Positions 8,341 to 16,548 of a stretch of 64,000 nucleotides of DNA are shown piece after piece. The DNA lies in contig NZ_CP168493.1 of assembly GCF_042945595.1 (NCBI RefSeq), positions 3,596,001 to 3,660,000 on the forward strand. Direction: 5' to 3'. Source of the stretch: Psychrobacillus sp042945595 (lineage in GTDB: Bacteria > Bacillota > Bacilli > Bacillales_A > Planococcaceae). The notes below the pieces were generated by a model. The model saw nothing but the letters and a program-made list of their open reading frames with translations. It was not told the origin of the DNA and ran no database searches. Each line of letters opens with the position of its first letter. Positions within the stretch are counted from its first letter, which is position 1. The translations under genes and the position numbers were made by a program.

Positions 8341-9568
8341 TTTTTTCAGCCTTCTTCCTGATTGAAATGGCTTCTTCATAAATTTCCAATAAACTATTTA
8401 CCCCACTATCGATTGACCAATGTTTCATTCCCCATCTTCTCGCTTTGGATCCCAAGCTTCTTCGAAGATATCCGTTTTTTAATAATAAAAGCAAGTTCCT
8501 ATACAATTTATTTGGATCGTCTGGAGGAGTTAACAAGCCTGTTACTTTATGCTCAACCATTTCAGGAAGTCCACCTACGTCACTAACAATAGTCGCCTTC
8601 CCCGCTATTTGCGCTTCTATGAGTGATAAAGGCTGATTATCTAACATCGTCGGAAGTACAAATATATCGGATTTCCCTAACAAGGAGGGTATATCATCAC
8701 GCTTTCCTAAAAAGTAAACGTAGTCTTCCAAACCAAGCAATTTTCTTCTAGTACGTAGTTTTGTTTCTTCATTACCAGTTCCAACTATCCAACACACCCA
8801 ATCTTGTCGAAGTTTTTTTAACTTACCAAGCGCTGTAAGAAGGTGGTGAACACCTTTCAGTTCTGTCAACCTTCCCGTATAAATTATGACTTTTTTGTCT
8901 TCTGGAGATGAAATAAGTGACTTTACGTTCATTTGCTTAATAAAATTTTCGGTATCGAACCCATAATGGAGTACTTTAACCTGTTCTTTTGACACATTAA
9001 ACTCATCCGTCAAAATATTTTTCAACCAATTGTTAGCTACAATAGTTATGTCGGAGGAAGTTGCTCCAACTTTTTCTAGTTCATTATAGTAGTCGCTTGC
9101 CATGTAAGAGTTTGGAGACTTATGAATAGTCGTTAATTGGTGTCGAATTTCATGTGCTACTGATCCATGCAATGTCGCTACCAGAGGTATATTTCGTGGT
9201 CGAATTCTATCAATACAAGCAGTTGAAATTACATCTTGGGTGTGGATTATATCGTATTTATCTAAACCAAAATATGCTGTCCCTAATTCAAAAACGTATC
9301 GTTGAAACTCTGTATATTCAACTAAAAGGTTCTCATAAAGTTCTGGATAGTTTTGTTTGTTCAATTTCGCGTGTAATAAAGGTAACAATTTATTTCTCTC
9401 TACTTTCTCACCAGTATTTAACATACAAATATTCAGGTTATCTTCATCATAACCAAGTATATCCACTTCATGTCCAAGCATTTCTAATCTCTTATTAAGC
9501 TGTTGCATATAACTCCATACCCCCCCTAGATGAGGAATAGGCCAATATGTCGCTAACAATATTTTCAC
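8315..9568 (-). CDS. Family 4 glycosyltransferase
   Basis: A 417-residue GT-B glycosyltransferase. It has the N-terminal acceptor domain with the glycine-rich loop PIPHLGGVWSYMQQL, and the C-terminal nucleotide-sugar domain with IIYTGRLTELKGVHHLL and the retaining-enzyme E-x7-E motif (SLIEAQIAGKATIVSDVGGLPEMV region). It resembles CotSA/YtcC-type enzymes of spore-forming bacilli, which decorate the spore or cell surface; this is family inference. The GTG at 9568 is the best start because GGGAG lies 9 bases upstream; the frame extends 13 codons further without a ribosome site. First gene of the minus-strand run. Confidence 0.9.
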   Translation of the reverse strand: MKILLATYWPIPHLGGVWSYMQQLNKRLEMLGHEVDILGYDEDNLNICMLNTGEKVERNKLLPLLHAKLNKQNYPELYENLLVEYTEFQRYVFELGTAYFGLDKYDIIHTQDVISTACIDRIRPRNIPLVATLHGSVAHEIRHQLTTIHKSPNSYMASDYYNELEKVGATSSDITIVANNWLKNILTDEFNVSKEQVKVLHYGFDTENFIKQMNVKSLISSPEDKKVIIYTGRLTELKGVHHLLTALGKLKKLRQDWVCWIVGTGNEETKLRTRRKLLGLEDYVYFLGKRDDIPSLLGKSDIFVLPTMLDNQPLSLIEAQIAGKATIVSDVGGLPEMVEHKVTGLLTPPDDPNKLYRNLLLLLKNGYLRRSLGSKARRWGMKHWSIDSGVNSLLEIYEEAISIRKKAEKNGSDKSIY

Positions 9569-9907
9569 AATATACATCTCCCTATTTAAACCATATTCTA
9601 TATTCATATTTCAATAGTGGAAAATAGATTAGGTCATTCACCAATATTATAAATATTTTATATCGATATTTTGGTGAAGCATCATTTATAAAATCAGAGA
9701 AAGCTATCTACTTATTTTATATAAATTCATGTAACAACTTATATTCTATTAATCTATCTTTTATTTTTCCAAAGTAGGATTACAGCCCTATTTTTATTGC
9801 ATTGACAGCATTAACTATTAGACAAGGTAATTGGAGAAGTATTGTTCATTTATATATAGAAGTCTTCCCCGTTTAACTTGTGAAAAGGAATAAAAGGGGG
9901 TGAAACA
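9569..9907. other. Divergent intergenic region with a 40-bp imperfect palindrome
   Basis: About 340 AT-rich bases between the divergent polysaccharide genes. An imperfect palindrome at 9638-9677 (TCACCAATAT ... ATATTTTGGTGA) is suitably placed to be an operator or the overlapping start region of both units. I cannot assign a sigma factor. Confidence 0.35.
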
Positions 9908-10612
9908 ATGAAATTAAAACAACTTAAAGGAGACTATGATGCAATATTTAGCTTAGGAGATCTTTGCTTAACGTCTATTCAACTTAAAAAACACAATTTG
10001 AGATCTTATTCTGGTGTACTGGATTGGGTTGCTAGTCCTACGTTATCATCGGTAAACCAATTGCTAGAAAATAGGTTCATGGGGTTCATGGAGAAAGATA
10101 ATTTACGAGTATTAGGATATGCAGATTCGTGTATTTGTGTATCAGACGATGGATACAACATCGTTTCGAATCATGATTTTGATAAAAAGACTAATACCCT
10201 AGAACATTTAGATTCCTATTTAGAAGTAAAAGAAAAATACGAAAGAAGGATTGAAAGATTTCTTGCTGAGATGGTTGCAGCTAAGCGGATACTATTTATC
10301 CGAACAGAAGGGAGCTTCGAGGATACTTTAATCCTACAGGAAGTGTTATCAAAGCTAGTCAAACATGACTTTCGGGTATTAATCATTAATCACACAAAAG
10401 TTAAGAGAATGGTAGAAAAGAACTGGCCTCTAGAAAAGGTCTGTTCACTTGAATTTCCAAACTTGGAAATTTGGGAAGGAAATAATGAGTTATGGAATGA
10501 GGTGTTAAATGGGATAAGTTTATCAAAAGGAAAACAATTATCTGGGAGGAAAAAAAGTGTTTACAAATTCAACGATATTAGTAACCGGGGGGACAGGCTC
10601 ATGGGGAAATGA
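9908..10612 (+). CDS. DUF1796 (putative papain-like cysteine peptidase) protein
   Basis: A 234-residue protein matching the DUF1796 pattern: YDAIFSLGDLCLTSIQLKKH at residues 10-29, followed by LRSYSGVLDWVASPTLSSV and LLENRFMGFM. The cysteine in SLGDLC is the proposed nucleophile in this family, which Pfam models as papain-like; its reaction is not established. Family members often sit in capsule or surface-sugar loci, as here. The start is an ATG after AAGGGGGTG. Its last 56 bases overlap the next gene, which starts within it in another frame, so the final 18 residues are dictated by that overlap. Confidence 0.75.
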   Translation: MKLKQLKGDYDAIFSLGDLCLTSIQLKKHNLRSYSGVLDWVASPTLSSVNQLLENRFMGFMEKDNLRVLGYADSCICVSDDGYNIVSNHDFDKKTNTLEHLDSYLEVKEKYERRIERFLAEMVAAKRILFIRTEGSFEDTLILQEVLSKLVKHDFRVLIINHTKVKRMVEKNWPLEKVCSLEFPNLEIWEGNNELWNEVLNGISLSKGKQLSGRKKSVYKFNDISNRGDRLMGK

Positions 10613-11537
10613 GTTAATCAAACAACTGCTATCTAAGCAACCTAAGAAAATTACGATATTTTCAAGAAATGAAAATAGACAAGTTGTCATGCGGAGAACC
10701 TTTCCAGATACAAGAATACAGTTTTGTATCGGCGATATACGAGACAGAGATGCCGTCAGTACCGCTTGTTCTGGAGTAGACTATGTATTTCATTTGGCAG
10801 CATTAAAACATGTACCGGTATGTGAAGAAAATCCTATTGAAGCTTTCAAAACAAATGTATTAGGGACATATAATGTCATCGAAGCTTCAATAGAAAACAA
10901 TGTAAAAAAAGTAATCTATGTATCTACTGATAAAGCAGCTGATCCAGCGAACACCTACGGGATGACAAAAGCGCTTGGTGAGAAATTAATCCTTCATGCA
11001 AACCAAAAAAATCCCACTACTAAGTTTTTGTGTATTCGAGGCGGAAACGTATTGGGAAGTAGTGGAAGTGTCTTACCTTTGTTTATGAAACAATTAGAAG
11101 AGCAAAACCAAATTATTATCACAGACAGAAGAATGACTCGTTACTTCGTTACTCCTCAACATGCGATAAATACGCTTCTTCAAGCCGCTGAATTAGGAAC
11201 TGGAGGAGAGGTTTTTGTCATGCATATGAATGCATGTAAAATTCTCGATTTGGCAGAAGTACTCATCGATTATTTCCAAAAGAAAGATGTCGATATTATT
11301 GAAATCGGTGCAAGAAATGGCGAAAAAATGCATGAGGTGTTAATAGCTAAAAACGAAGAACCTCTAGCAACTATCTTTAACAAAGATTTAATCCTCATTT
11401 CTCCCACTAATTCTAGCGAAGAAAAAACACCTTTACCGACAGTTCTATTAGATACAAAGCAAAGGTTAATGAGCAAAACAGAAATTAAAGAGTTGTTAAC
11501 TAGCGGAGGATTTTTTGAAGTAATAAATGAAACCTAG
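10557..11537 (+). CDS. CapD-type polysaccharide biosynthesis SDR (UDP-sugar 4,6-dehydratase-like)
   Basis: A 326-residue SDR of the CapD/PseB/FlaA1 group. TGGTGSWGNEL at residues 9-19 binds the cofactor; FSRNENRQVVMRRTFPD and FCIGDIRDRDAV are characteristic of UDP-N-acetylglucosamine 4,6-dehydratases; VSTDKAADPANTYGMTK holds the catalytic Thr/Asp/Lys region and Tyr-x-x-x-Lys. It would make the keto-deoxy intermediate of a rare amino sugar. The GTG start has GGAGG 7 bases upstream and lies inside the preceding gene. It ends in an intrinsic terminator whose stem includes the stop codon. Confidence 0.88.
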   Translation: MFTNSTILVTGGTGSWGNELIKQLLSKQPKKITIFSRNENRQVVMRRTFPDTRIQFCIGDIRDRDAVSTACSGVDYVFHLAALKHVPVCEENPIEAFKTNVLGTYNVIEASIENNVKKVIYVSTDKAADPANTYGMTKALGEKLILHANQKNPTTKFLCIRGGNVLGSSGSVLPLFMKQLEEQNQIIITDRRMTRYFVTPQHAINTLLQAAELGTGGEVFVMHMNACKILDLAEVLIDYFQKKDVDIIEIGARNGEKMHEVLIAKNEEPLATIFNKDLILISPTNSSEEKTPLPTVLLDTKQRLMSKTEIKELLTSGGFFEVINET

Positions 11538-11563
11538 ACAGCTTCATGCTGTCTAGGTTTTTT
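11531..11563 (+). terminator. Strong intrinsic terminator
   Basis: A perfect 12-bp stem (AACCTAGACAGC at 11531-11542 with its complement at 11548-11559), a 5-base loop and a T run. The stop codon of the upstream gene lies inside the left arm. Confidence 0.92.
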
Positions 11564-11582
11564 AAAATTATTCGCCTCATTA

Positions 11583-12467
11583 TTATTTTTTATTACGTTT
11601 TATTTGCTGAGTTAGAAATAAAAATACCCCTAACAACACAAGAATACCGCCTACAATTTGCCAGCCTACAAGCCGCTCTCCTAAGAAAATAGCAGCTAGA
11701 ATAGTTGCACCCACTGGTTCTCCTAAAATACTCATAGATATAGTCGTCGCATTTACATAATTCATCAACCAGTTATTAATGACATGGGAAATTGTTGGAA
11801 CTACTGCAAGTAAAACAAAAATACCCCATTCTTTTGAGCCGTAACCTCCTAAGTTAACTTGGGTTGCTAGGTTATAGACAATCAATGCAATTGCCGCAAA
11901 TCCAAAAACACAAAAACTATAAATCCAATGGGATACTTTTTTGACTACAGTTTGTCCAATTAGTAAATATCCTACAACAACAATCACACTTAAAAAGGAA
12001 AGAATATCACCTATTATGGCACTTTTACTTAAACCAAAATCTCCCCAGCCGACCATAACCGCTCCAAATACAGCAATACCCATAGTCATTAAGGCTGATT
12101 TAGTTGTTCGTTCTTTAAATAAAATGGCACCACCAATTAAAGAGATGATTGGCTGCAAGGCTAGAATAATCGTAGAACTTGCGACCGTTGTTAACTTTAA
12201 AGAACCAAACCAAAGAGCAAAATGTAAAGCTAAAAATAAACCAGATAATAACAGTAGAATCCATTCTTTTCTAGCAATTTTTTTAAACTCATTTCTTTTA
12301 AACCATACGATTGGCACTAACAATAAACAAGCTAATACCATGCGATACATACTTAATATAGTTGCTGGCGCATTTGACCATTTAACAAAAATTGCAGCAA
12401 AAGATATTGCAACAATGGATATAATTAATGGCAACACAATTGACTTCGATGTATTTCCCTGACTCAC
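11583..12467 (-). CDS. EamA/DMT-family transporter
   Basis: A 294-residue membrane protein with ten predicted helices and the two-repeat EamA plan: repeat 1 includes AIFVKWSNAPATILSMYRMV and LFLALHFALWFGSLKLTTVA, and repeat 2 includes TTISMSILGEPVGATILAAI, the conserved signature with a glutamate-proline near the end of helix 9. It probably exports a metabolite; the substrate is unknown. The start is a GTG with GGGG 8 bases upstream. The C-terminus is basic (QQIKRNKK). It is not a close copy of the exporter at 1086-1964. Confidence 0.87.
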   Translation of the reverse strand: MSQGNTSKSIVLPLIISIVAISFAAIFVKWSNAPATILSMYRMVLACLLLVPIVWFKRNEFKKIARKEWILLLLSGLFLALHFALWFGSLKLTTVASSTIILALQPIISLIGGAILFKERTTKSALMTMGIAVFGAVMVGWGDFGLSKSAIIGDILSFLSVIVVVGYLLIGQTVVKKVSHWIYSFCVFGFAAIALIVYNLATQVNLGGYGSKEWGIFVLLAVVPTISHVINNWLMNYVNATTISMSILGEPVGATILAAIFLGERLVGWQIVGGILVLLGVFLFLTQQIKRNKK

Positions 12468-12535
12468 ATTTTTACCCCGTTCTTATTACTTTATTTCTCT
12501 TATAAATATACGTGATAATAGTAGGAATGTGAAAT

Positions 12536-12580
12536 ACAAAAACATAGCACTTCCTAAGTTTTTTTAGGAAGTGCTATGTT
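12536..12580 (-). terminator. Intrinsic terminator of the small Asn-rich gene
   Basis: A perfect 17-bp stem (12541-12557 with 12564-12580) with a short loop. On the minus strand it is followed by five T. It lies 12 bases beyond the stop codon of the 12593-12781 gene. Confidence 0.85.
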
Positions 12581-12592
12581 TAGAGAATTACT

Positions 12593-12781
12593 TTATAACT
12601 GATTATAGTTGTTTTGCTTGTTTCGATCATCATTGTTTTTATTTTTATTTTTATTTTTGTTTGATTCGTTTTGGTTTGTATCATTTAAATTGTCAAAGTT
12701 AAAACCTTCACCAAACTCAGTTTGATTTTTTTGATTATTATTGCTGTTGTCATTGTTATTGCGGTTATTCTTGTTAGCCAT
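12593..12781 (-). CDS. Asn/Lys-rich 62-aa protein, possible gamma-type spore protein relative
   Basis: The protein begins MANKNNRNNND and is nearly half asparagine, with one less biased patch, QTEFGEGFNFDNLND. A near-perfect ribosome site (AAGGAGGTGA, 5-6 bases before the ATG at 12781) fixes the start, although the frame stays open 59 codons further upstream without a ribosome site. TEF followed by an acidic residue recalls the TEFASE motif of gamma-type small acid-soluble spore proteins, and the composition fits a disordered storage protein. That is only a resemblance. It ends at a strong terminator. Confidence 0.6.
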   Translation of the reverse strand: MANKNNRNNNDNSNNNQKNQTEFGEGFNFDNLNDTNQNESNKNKNKNKNNDDRNKQNNYNQL

Positions 12782-13017
12782 GAATGTCACCTCCTTGACC
12801 ATATTAGCTTGGTTCAAATAGAAGCAACTATACTTATTATTTTGCAGATTATTTTTCCATTCTTTTTTCACCGAGATCACCGTTATTGCGATAAATGCAT
12901 GTGTAAAGTTGACCCCATAATACCAATCTAGATTTATCCACAGTACAGCAGTTACCATTATCCATTTTATTGAAAATGACTTTGTATAAATTTCTTGTTA
13001 TCACCTTCCATTAACTT

Positions 13018-13188
13018 TTATTTTTTATTTTCTGGATTAGTGCTTTTAAATGTCATACTTTCAATTTCCATCTTTTTTGCAAACCATTCATTTAGTTCGT
13101 TATAGGTCATCCCCGAGTCTGCATTTTGTCTTTTTACTTCATCAATATTTGTACCAACAATTGTGAATTTATCTTGGCTATTTCCCAA
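13018..13188 (-). CDS. 56-aa protein with a gamma-SASP-like motif
   Basis: The gene starts at a TTG at 13188 with AAGGAG about 9 bases upstream and ends at 13018. The product reads MGNSQDKFTIVGTNIDEVKR at its N-terminus, followed by QNADSGMTYNELNEWF and a basic tail. The stretch GTNxxxVKRQNAxS resembles the repeated unit of gamma-type small acid-soluble spore proteins (GTNxxxVxxQN). Together with the Asn-rich neighbour it may be a sporulation gene, but I see no clear sporulation promoter. Good codon structure and ribosome site make it likely to be real. Confidence 0.6.
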   Translation of the reverse strand: MGNSQDKFTIVGTNIDEVKRQNADSGMTYNELNEWFAKKMEIESMTFKSTNPENKK

Positions 13189-13502
13189 TAATATCATCTC
13201 CTTTTTGTTGATTAGATTGACCTAAATAATATTGGTCATACATTTAAAAGTAAAAGCAAAAGTTTACACGTACAGCTAAAAGTTAAAAACTGTCATAGGG
13301 CAACTAATGTTATCGTGAAAGCAACCACTTCTCTATGTAACGAGTTTACTTTGTGTGAGAAGGGAGCAAATGAGCGTTAAGCAGAAAACTGCGCAATTAA
13401 AACACTATGAAGACAGGATTTTCCTTCACCCAATTTTGTATACTTTTTTATCTCTTCAAAAAATAAAAAAGCGAATAGAAATATTTTCTACCCGCTTTTT
13501 AC
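13189..13502. other. Intergenic region with no gene supported
   Basis: About 310 AT-rich bases. The right end (13461-13500) is the terminator of the HTH-AtpD gene. A plus-strand open frame starting at 13370 has a ribosome-site-like AGAAGGGAG but runs through this terminator into the antisense of the next gene and is not supported. Confidence 0.5.
13461..13500 (-). terminator. Intrinsic terminator of the HTH-AtpD gene
   Basis: On the minus strand AGCGGGTAGAAA pairs with TTTCTATTCGCT (two G-U pairs) around a short loop, followed by a T run. It sits immediately after the stop codon of the 13503-14546 gene. Confidence 0.8.
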
Positions 13503-14546
13503 TTATTTCGCTAAACTTCCAGTGTACTTTAATTCTTCTATTGATAAATGATCTGCTTTACCATCTAAAATAGACTCAACATCCACTAGTGTTTGGGACA
13601 TAGAAACAGCTTTTCCTTCTTGACCCGTAAATGCTTCTGCAACAAAAAATGTTTGTGTAAAATAGGCTTCTAAACGTTCTCCGCGATTGTATGTTTCCTT
13701 CTCTGCGTCGGGAATTTTTTTCATACCATGAACAACTACTATTGAACGTAATTCTCTATATCTACGTAGTAGCTTCTGCGCGCGTTGTCTTAAATTAAAA
13801 TGACGTTGATTTAAATCTACCCCTTCAATAATGGATGACGTGGAATAGATTGGATGAATCGCTGGGTATAGATGGCGTGTAGATAGGTCTGCATCCAATT
13901 GCCAAACCGTTTCTAAAGGACCGTATGGCATATCTTCATCCACTACTTCTCCCGAGAGATCCAATAAAATAGTTGTGATGTTATCCATGCTTTCGGACAC
14001 TAACTTTTCTTGTAGATCTAGAAGCTCACCAGACACTATATAACTCTTATCCGTGATAAAAATAATATCCCCGGATAGCTCTGACAATTTTGCAAACGTT
14101 TCGTTAACAGACTTTGTAACATAGTCTGCTAATTCTGTCGTTCCATCCAACTCGCTATACTCAGTTGTTGGTAATAAAAAGACTGTCGTGTAATCAGTTT
14201 CTTTAAATCGATGCATTAGTTCAGCAAGAATAACCAGTTGCCCCATACCTGGACGAGCAACTATTCCAGTTGTCCCTCCTTTTACTAGTGGTGCAAAGAA
14301 ATCCAACGTTTTAATTTGCGTTTCAATCATGTTCAACTTCTCCCCTCGTATGATTAATTCATCCACCGTACAATTCGCAAGCGTTGCAAGACCAACAAGT
14401 GTTTTTACTTCCGCTTTTCCTAAATCAATTTTCCCCGTGCATAAATTAGAGACTGTTGCTGGGCGAATTCCAATCGATTTAGCTGCGGTCGTTAAATTTG
14501 GTACCTTTCTTCGCAGTAATGCTACGTTCAATCTAATTTCATCCAT
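13503..14546 (-). CDS. HTH DNA-binding domain fused to a degenerate F1-ATPase beta-subunit domain
   Basis: A 347-residue protein with two parts. Residues 1-68 form an XRE/Cro-type helix-turn-helix (TTAAKSIGIRPATVSNLCTG). Residues 79-347 follow the F1-ATPase beta subunit in order: LDFFAPLVKGGTTGIVARPG aligns with the region leading into the beta P-loop, LYPAIHPIYSTSSII with IYPAVDPLDSTSRML, the RRYRELRSIVVVHGM stretch with the RYKELQDI helix, FTQTFFVAEAFTGQEGK with LSQPFFVAEVFTGxPGK, and ILDGKADHL with ILDGxYDHL. The P-loop lysine and threonine are gone (ARPGMGQL instead of GGAGVGKT) and DELSEED reads KKIPDAE, so ATP hydrolysis is unlikely. The ATG at 14546 has GGGGGAG 9 bases upstream. I infer a regulator whose sensor is a retired ATPase fold. 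Confidence 0.85.
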   Translation of the reverse strand: MDEIRLNVALLRRKVPNLTTAAKSIGIRPATVSNLCTGKIDLGKAEVKTLVGLATLANCTVDELIIRGEKLNMIETQIKTLDFFAPLVKGGTTGIVARPGMGQLVILAELMHRFKETDYTTVFLLPTTEYSELDGTTELADYVTKSVNETFAKLSELSGDIIFITDKSYIVSGELLDLQEKLVSESMDNITTILLDLSGEVVDEDMPYGPLETVWQLDADLSTRHLYPAIHPIYSTSSIIEGVDLNQRHFNLRQRAQKLLRRYRELRSIVVVHGMKKIPDAEKETYNRGERLEAYFTQTFFVAEAFTGQEGKAVSMSQTLVDVESILDGKADHLSIEELKYTGSLAK

Positions 14547-14651
14547 GTCATTCATCTCCCCCTTACTCTTAATAGTAATTTATTTTACGTTCTGATGCAA
14601 CGTTTTTTCTTTATAACGTAAAAATAATTACTTTATAAATAAATTTAAACA

Positions 14652-14706
14652 AAATAAAAGCACCAAGTTCCTACACAATCTATGATTGTTGCGGAAGCTG
14701 GTGCTT
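14652..14706 (-). terminator. Long hairpin terminator of the 14717-15667 gene
   Basis: On the minus strand a roughly 20-bp imperfect stem (GCACCAGCTTCC ... GGAACTTGGTGC with inner CAATC/GATTG) is followed by TTTTATTTTG. It separates the secreted-protein genes from the HTH-AtpD gene. Confidence 0.75.
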
Positions 14707-14716
14707 CATATTCCCA

Positions 14717-15667
14717 TTATTTTTTTATTGTGCCGAGTGATTTGTTCAGTAAATACATCACTTTTTCATTAAATTGCGCTGGCGCTACTCGAGTCATTTC
14801 TTCAATTGTTTTGTATTGAATCTGATAGAACTCCGGATGATTTTCGATACCTACTAAAATACTGTTTAATATTCCCCTCGCTCTTTGATTCATCAATATA
14901 TCAGAAAAAGTGCTATCTATTGAAAATACATCTCCAGTTATAGAAAGCTCCTCTACCATTACGTTTTGAAGGTTAGGCATTTTAAACCAATTAGCAACAG
15001 AGTAAATATCTACTAAAACCGGTTCCGGAGTACTGGCAACTGATAATTCTGATTTAGGTTCTGAAGGTTGGGTTGGCTCAGAATTTACTTCTTTCTTTGG
15101 AGCATGGTCGCCGCTTTCTTCACTTTCAGGTGCAGGAGTAACTTCTGGATTTAGTGTAGGAGTCGGTATGACTGGCTCTTGAGTTGTCACCTCTGGCATA
15201 GGTATTGGAATTAGTTTCAATTCCACGGATTGGCCATCCATGAGTGCTTTCGCTTGATTAATAATCGCATCCAAGTTAGCTGAAATTGCAGCTTCTTGTT
15301 CACTATTATCTATTTTCATCCCAGCTCTTAGGTTGCTTGCGTATTGTTGTAATGCCTCGATTCTATTTTGCTTCTGCTCAGTTGTAAAAGTAGCAAGCTG
15401 TTCTTGTGCAACTTGCATTTCGGTTTGCAGTTGATCTTTCAATTGACTCATGAGTATTTCTCTTTCAGTACCTATTGCCTCATCGATTTCTTTTAAGGAA
15501 GCTTCTTGTTTTTTCGAAAACCAATTGGCCATTAATAGTTGAACATCTACATCTGCTAATGCAGTTTTCACTCCTCCACCAAGGCCAATACACAAACTAA
15601 GAGCCCCGATTATAATCGTTGCTTTTTTAAACGGTTTTCTCTTATATTTTTCTAATCTACTTAACAT
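14717..15667 (-). CDS. Secreted or anchored protein with Pro/Glu-rich linker, W-[YF] family member 3
   Basis: A 316-residue exported protein of unknown function. A basic N-terminus and hydrophobic stretch (KKATIIIGALSLCIGLGGG, about residues 14-32) form a signal peptide or anchor, probably cut near ALADVD. A conserved-looking LLMANWFSKKQEASLKEIDE follows, then about 85 residues of charged helix (coiled-coil-like), a proline/glutamate-rich linker (about 150-215), and a C-terminal segment that repeats the pattern as IYSVANWFKMPNLQNV. The start ATG has GGAGG 7 bases upstream. It shares the W-[YF] motif and plan with its two upstream neighbours. Confidence 0.75.
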   Translation of the reverse strand: MLSRLEKYKRKPFKKATIIIGALSLCIGLGGGVKTALADVDVQLLMANWFSKKQEASLKEIDEAIGTEREILMSQLKDQLQTEMQVAQEQLATFTTEQKQNRIEALQQYASNLRAGMKIDNSEQEAAISANLDAIINQAKALMDGQSVELKLIPIPMPEVTTQEPVIPTPTLNPEVTPAPESEESGDHAPKKEVNSEPTQPSEPKSELSVASTPEPVLVDIYSVANWFKMPNLQNVMVEELSITGDVFSIDSTFSDILMNQRARGILNSILVGIENHPEFYQIQYKTIEEMTRVAPAQFNEKVMYLLNKSLGTIKK

Positions 15668-15690
15668 GTTTATACCTCCAATTAGAAGAA

Positions 15691-15714
15691 TAAAGACCTC
15701 GAGTATGAGGTCCT
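15691..15714 (-). terminator. Weak hairpin between two secreted-protein genes
   Basis: GACCTC and GAGGTC form a short stem with a 6-base loop, followed on the minus strand by TTTATT. It may only partly terminate, lowering expression of the third gene. Confidence 0.45.
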
Positions 15715-15736
15715 TATTGAGTATTTATAGAGATTA

Positions 15737-16504
15737 TTAAATGCCGTTTACAATAGTTTGTAATTGATCTTTAGCATCTTTTTCAAGTCTTTTTGCTTCT
15801 TTAATAATTAGTTCCTGTTGTTTAGTAACTAATTTATTTCTTAGTTCAACAATCGCTGCTCTTACTTCAATAGTTTTAGCATTAATTGCTGCCACAATCT
15901 CACCTTTTGTTAAACCACTTTTCTTTTGCAACTCGCTTGAAAGTGAACCTTGAGCTTCGTTAATTGCAGCTTTTAGATCAATAACAGCTTGTTCCGTTGT
16001 TGCAGTTAATTCTGTATTTAAATTTCCAATAGCAGTATTCCCTAATCCTTCAGTGAATCCAGGTAATTCTTGTTTAGCATTATTTAACGCTTCATTACCA
16101 GTTCTTCGAATGAGTTTATCTGCATCTTGGAAAATTTTATCAAATTGACTGGCCATTAAATCTGAAATTTCTTCTTTCTTCTGATCAACTAATGTGATGT
16201 GTTTTTGAGCTTCAGTTTTAATAGAAGTTTCCTTTTCCGAGATTTCCGCCAACTCAGTAGTTTTAATACGGTCAGTTGCTACCTTTTTTCTGTCACTATA
16301 TATTTTACCTAAATCTGTATTAAAAGCATCTACTTTCGTTGTAGTGTCTTGTTCAACAGCAGATTTTTCACTCGCAAATGCCGAATTATACCAATTCTGC
16401 AACTTCGCCCCTGCATCTAGAGCTCCAAATGCTACTCCTGAACCTGCGAATAATGTTACCGCTACTGTACCTGCTACTACTTTACCTTTAATTGTTTTAA
16501 TCAT
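15737..16504 (-). CDS. Secreted helical protein, W-[YF] family member 2
   Basis: A 255-residue exported protein of unknown function. The signal peptide (KGKVVAGTVAVTLFAGSGVAFG, residues 6-27) ends near AFG-AL. Just after it comes KLQNWYNSAFASEKSAVEQD, then about 210 residues of almost unbroken amphipathic helix rich in Ala, Lys, Glu and Gln, with no cysteines, consistent with an extended coiled coil or helical bundle. The start has AAGGGAG 8 bases upstream. It is the middle of three minus-strand genes whose products all carry W-[YF] after the signal peptide. Confidence 0.75.
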   Translation of the reverse strand: MIKTIKGKVVAGTVAVTLFAGSGVAFGALDAGAKLQNWYNSAFASEKSAVEQDTTTKVDAFNTDLGKIYSDRKKVATDRIKTTELAEISEKETSIKTEAQKHITLVDQKKEEISDLMASQFDKIFQDADKLIRRTGNEALNNAKQELPGFTEGLGNTAIGNLNTELTATTEQAVIDLKAAINEAQGSLSSELQKKSGLTKGEIVAAINAKTIEVRAAIVELRNKLVTKQQELIIKEAKRLEKDAKDQLQTIVNGI

Positions 16505-16548
16505 TTTAATATCTCCCTTTGATTTTATAATTTTGAATGGATAAGTCC

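Noticed and set aside
12782..12958. 59-codon upstream extension of the Asn-rich gene
   Set aside because: A near-perfect ribosome site directly precedes the ATG at 12781, and the extension differs completely in composition.
13370..13573. Plus-strand frame after AGAAGGGAG (begins MSVKQKTAQLKHYE)
   Set aside because: It runs through the terminator of the HTH-AtpD gene and then antisense to that gene's coding sequence; no domain is visible.
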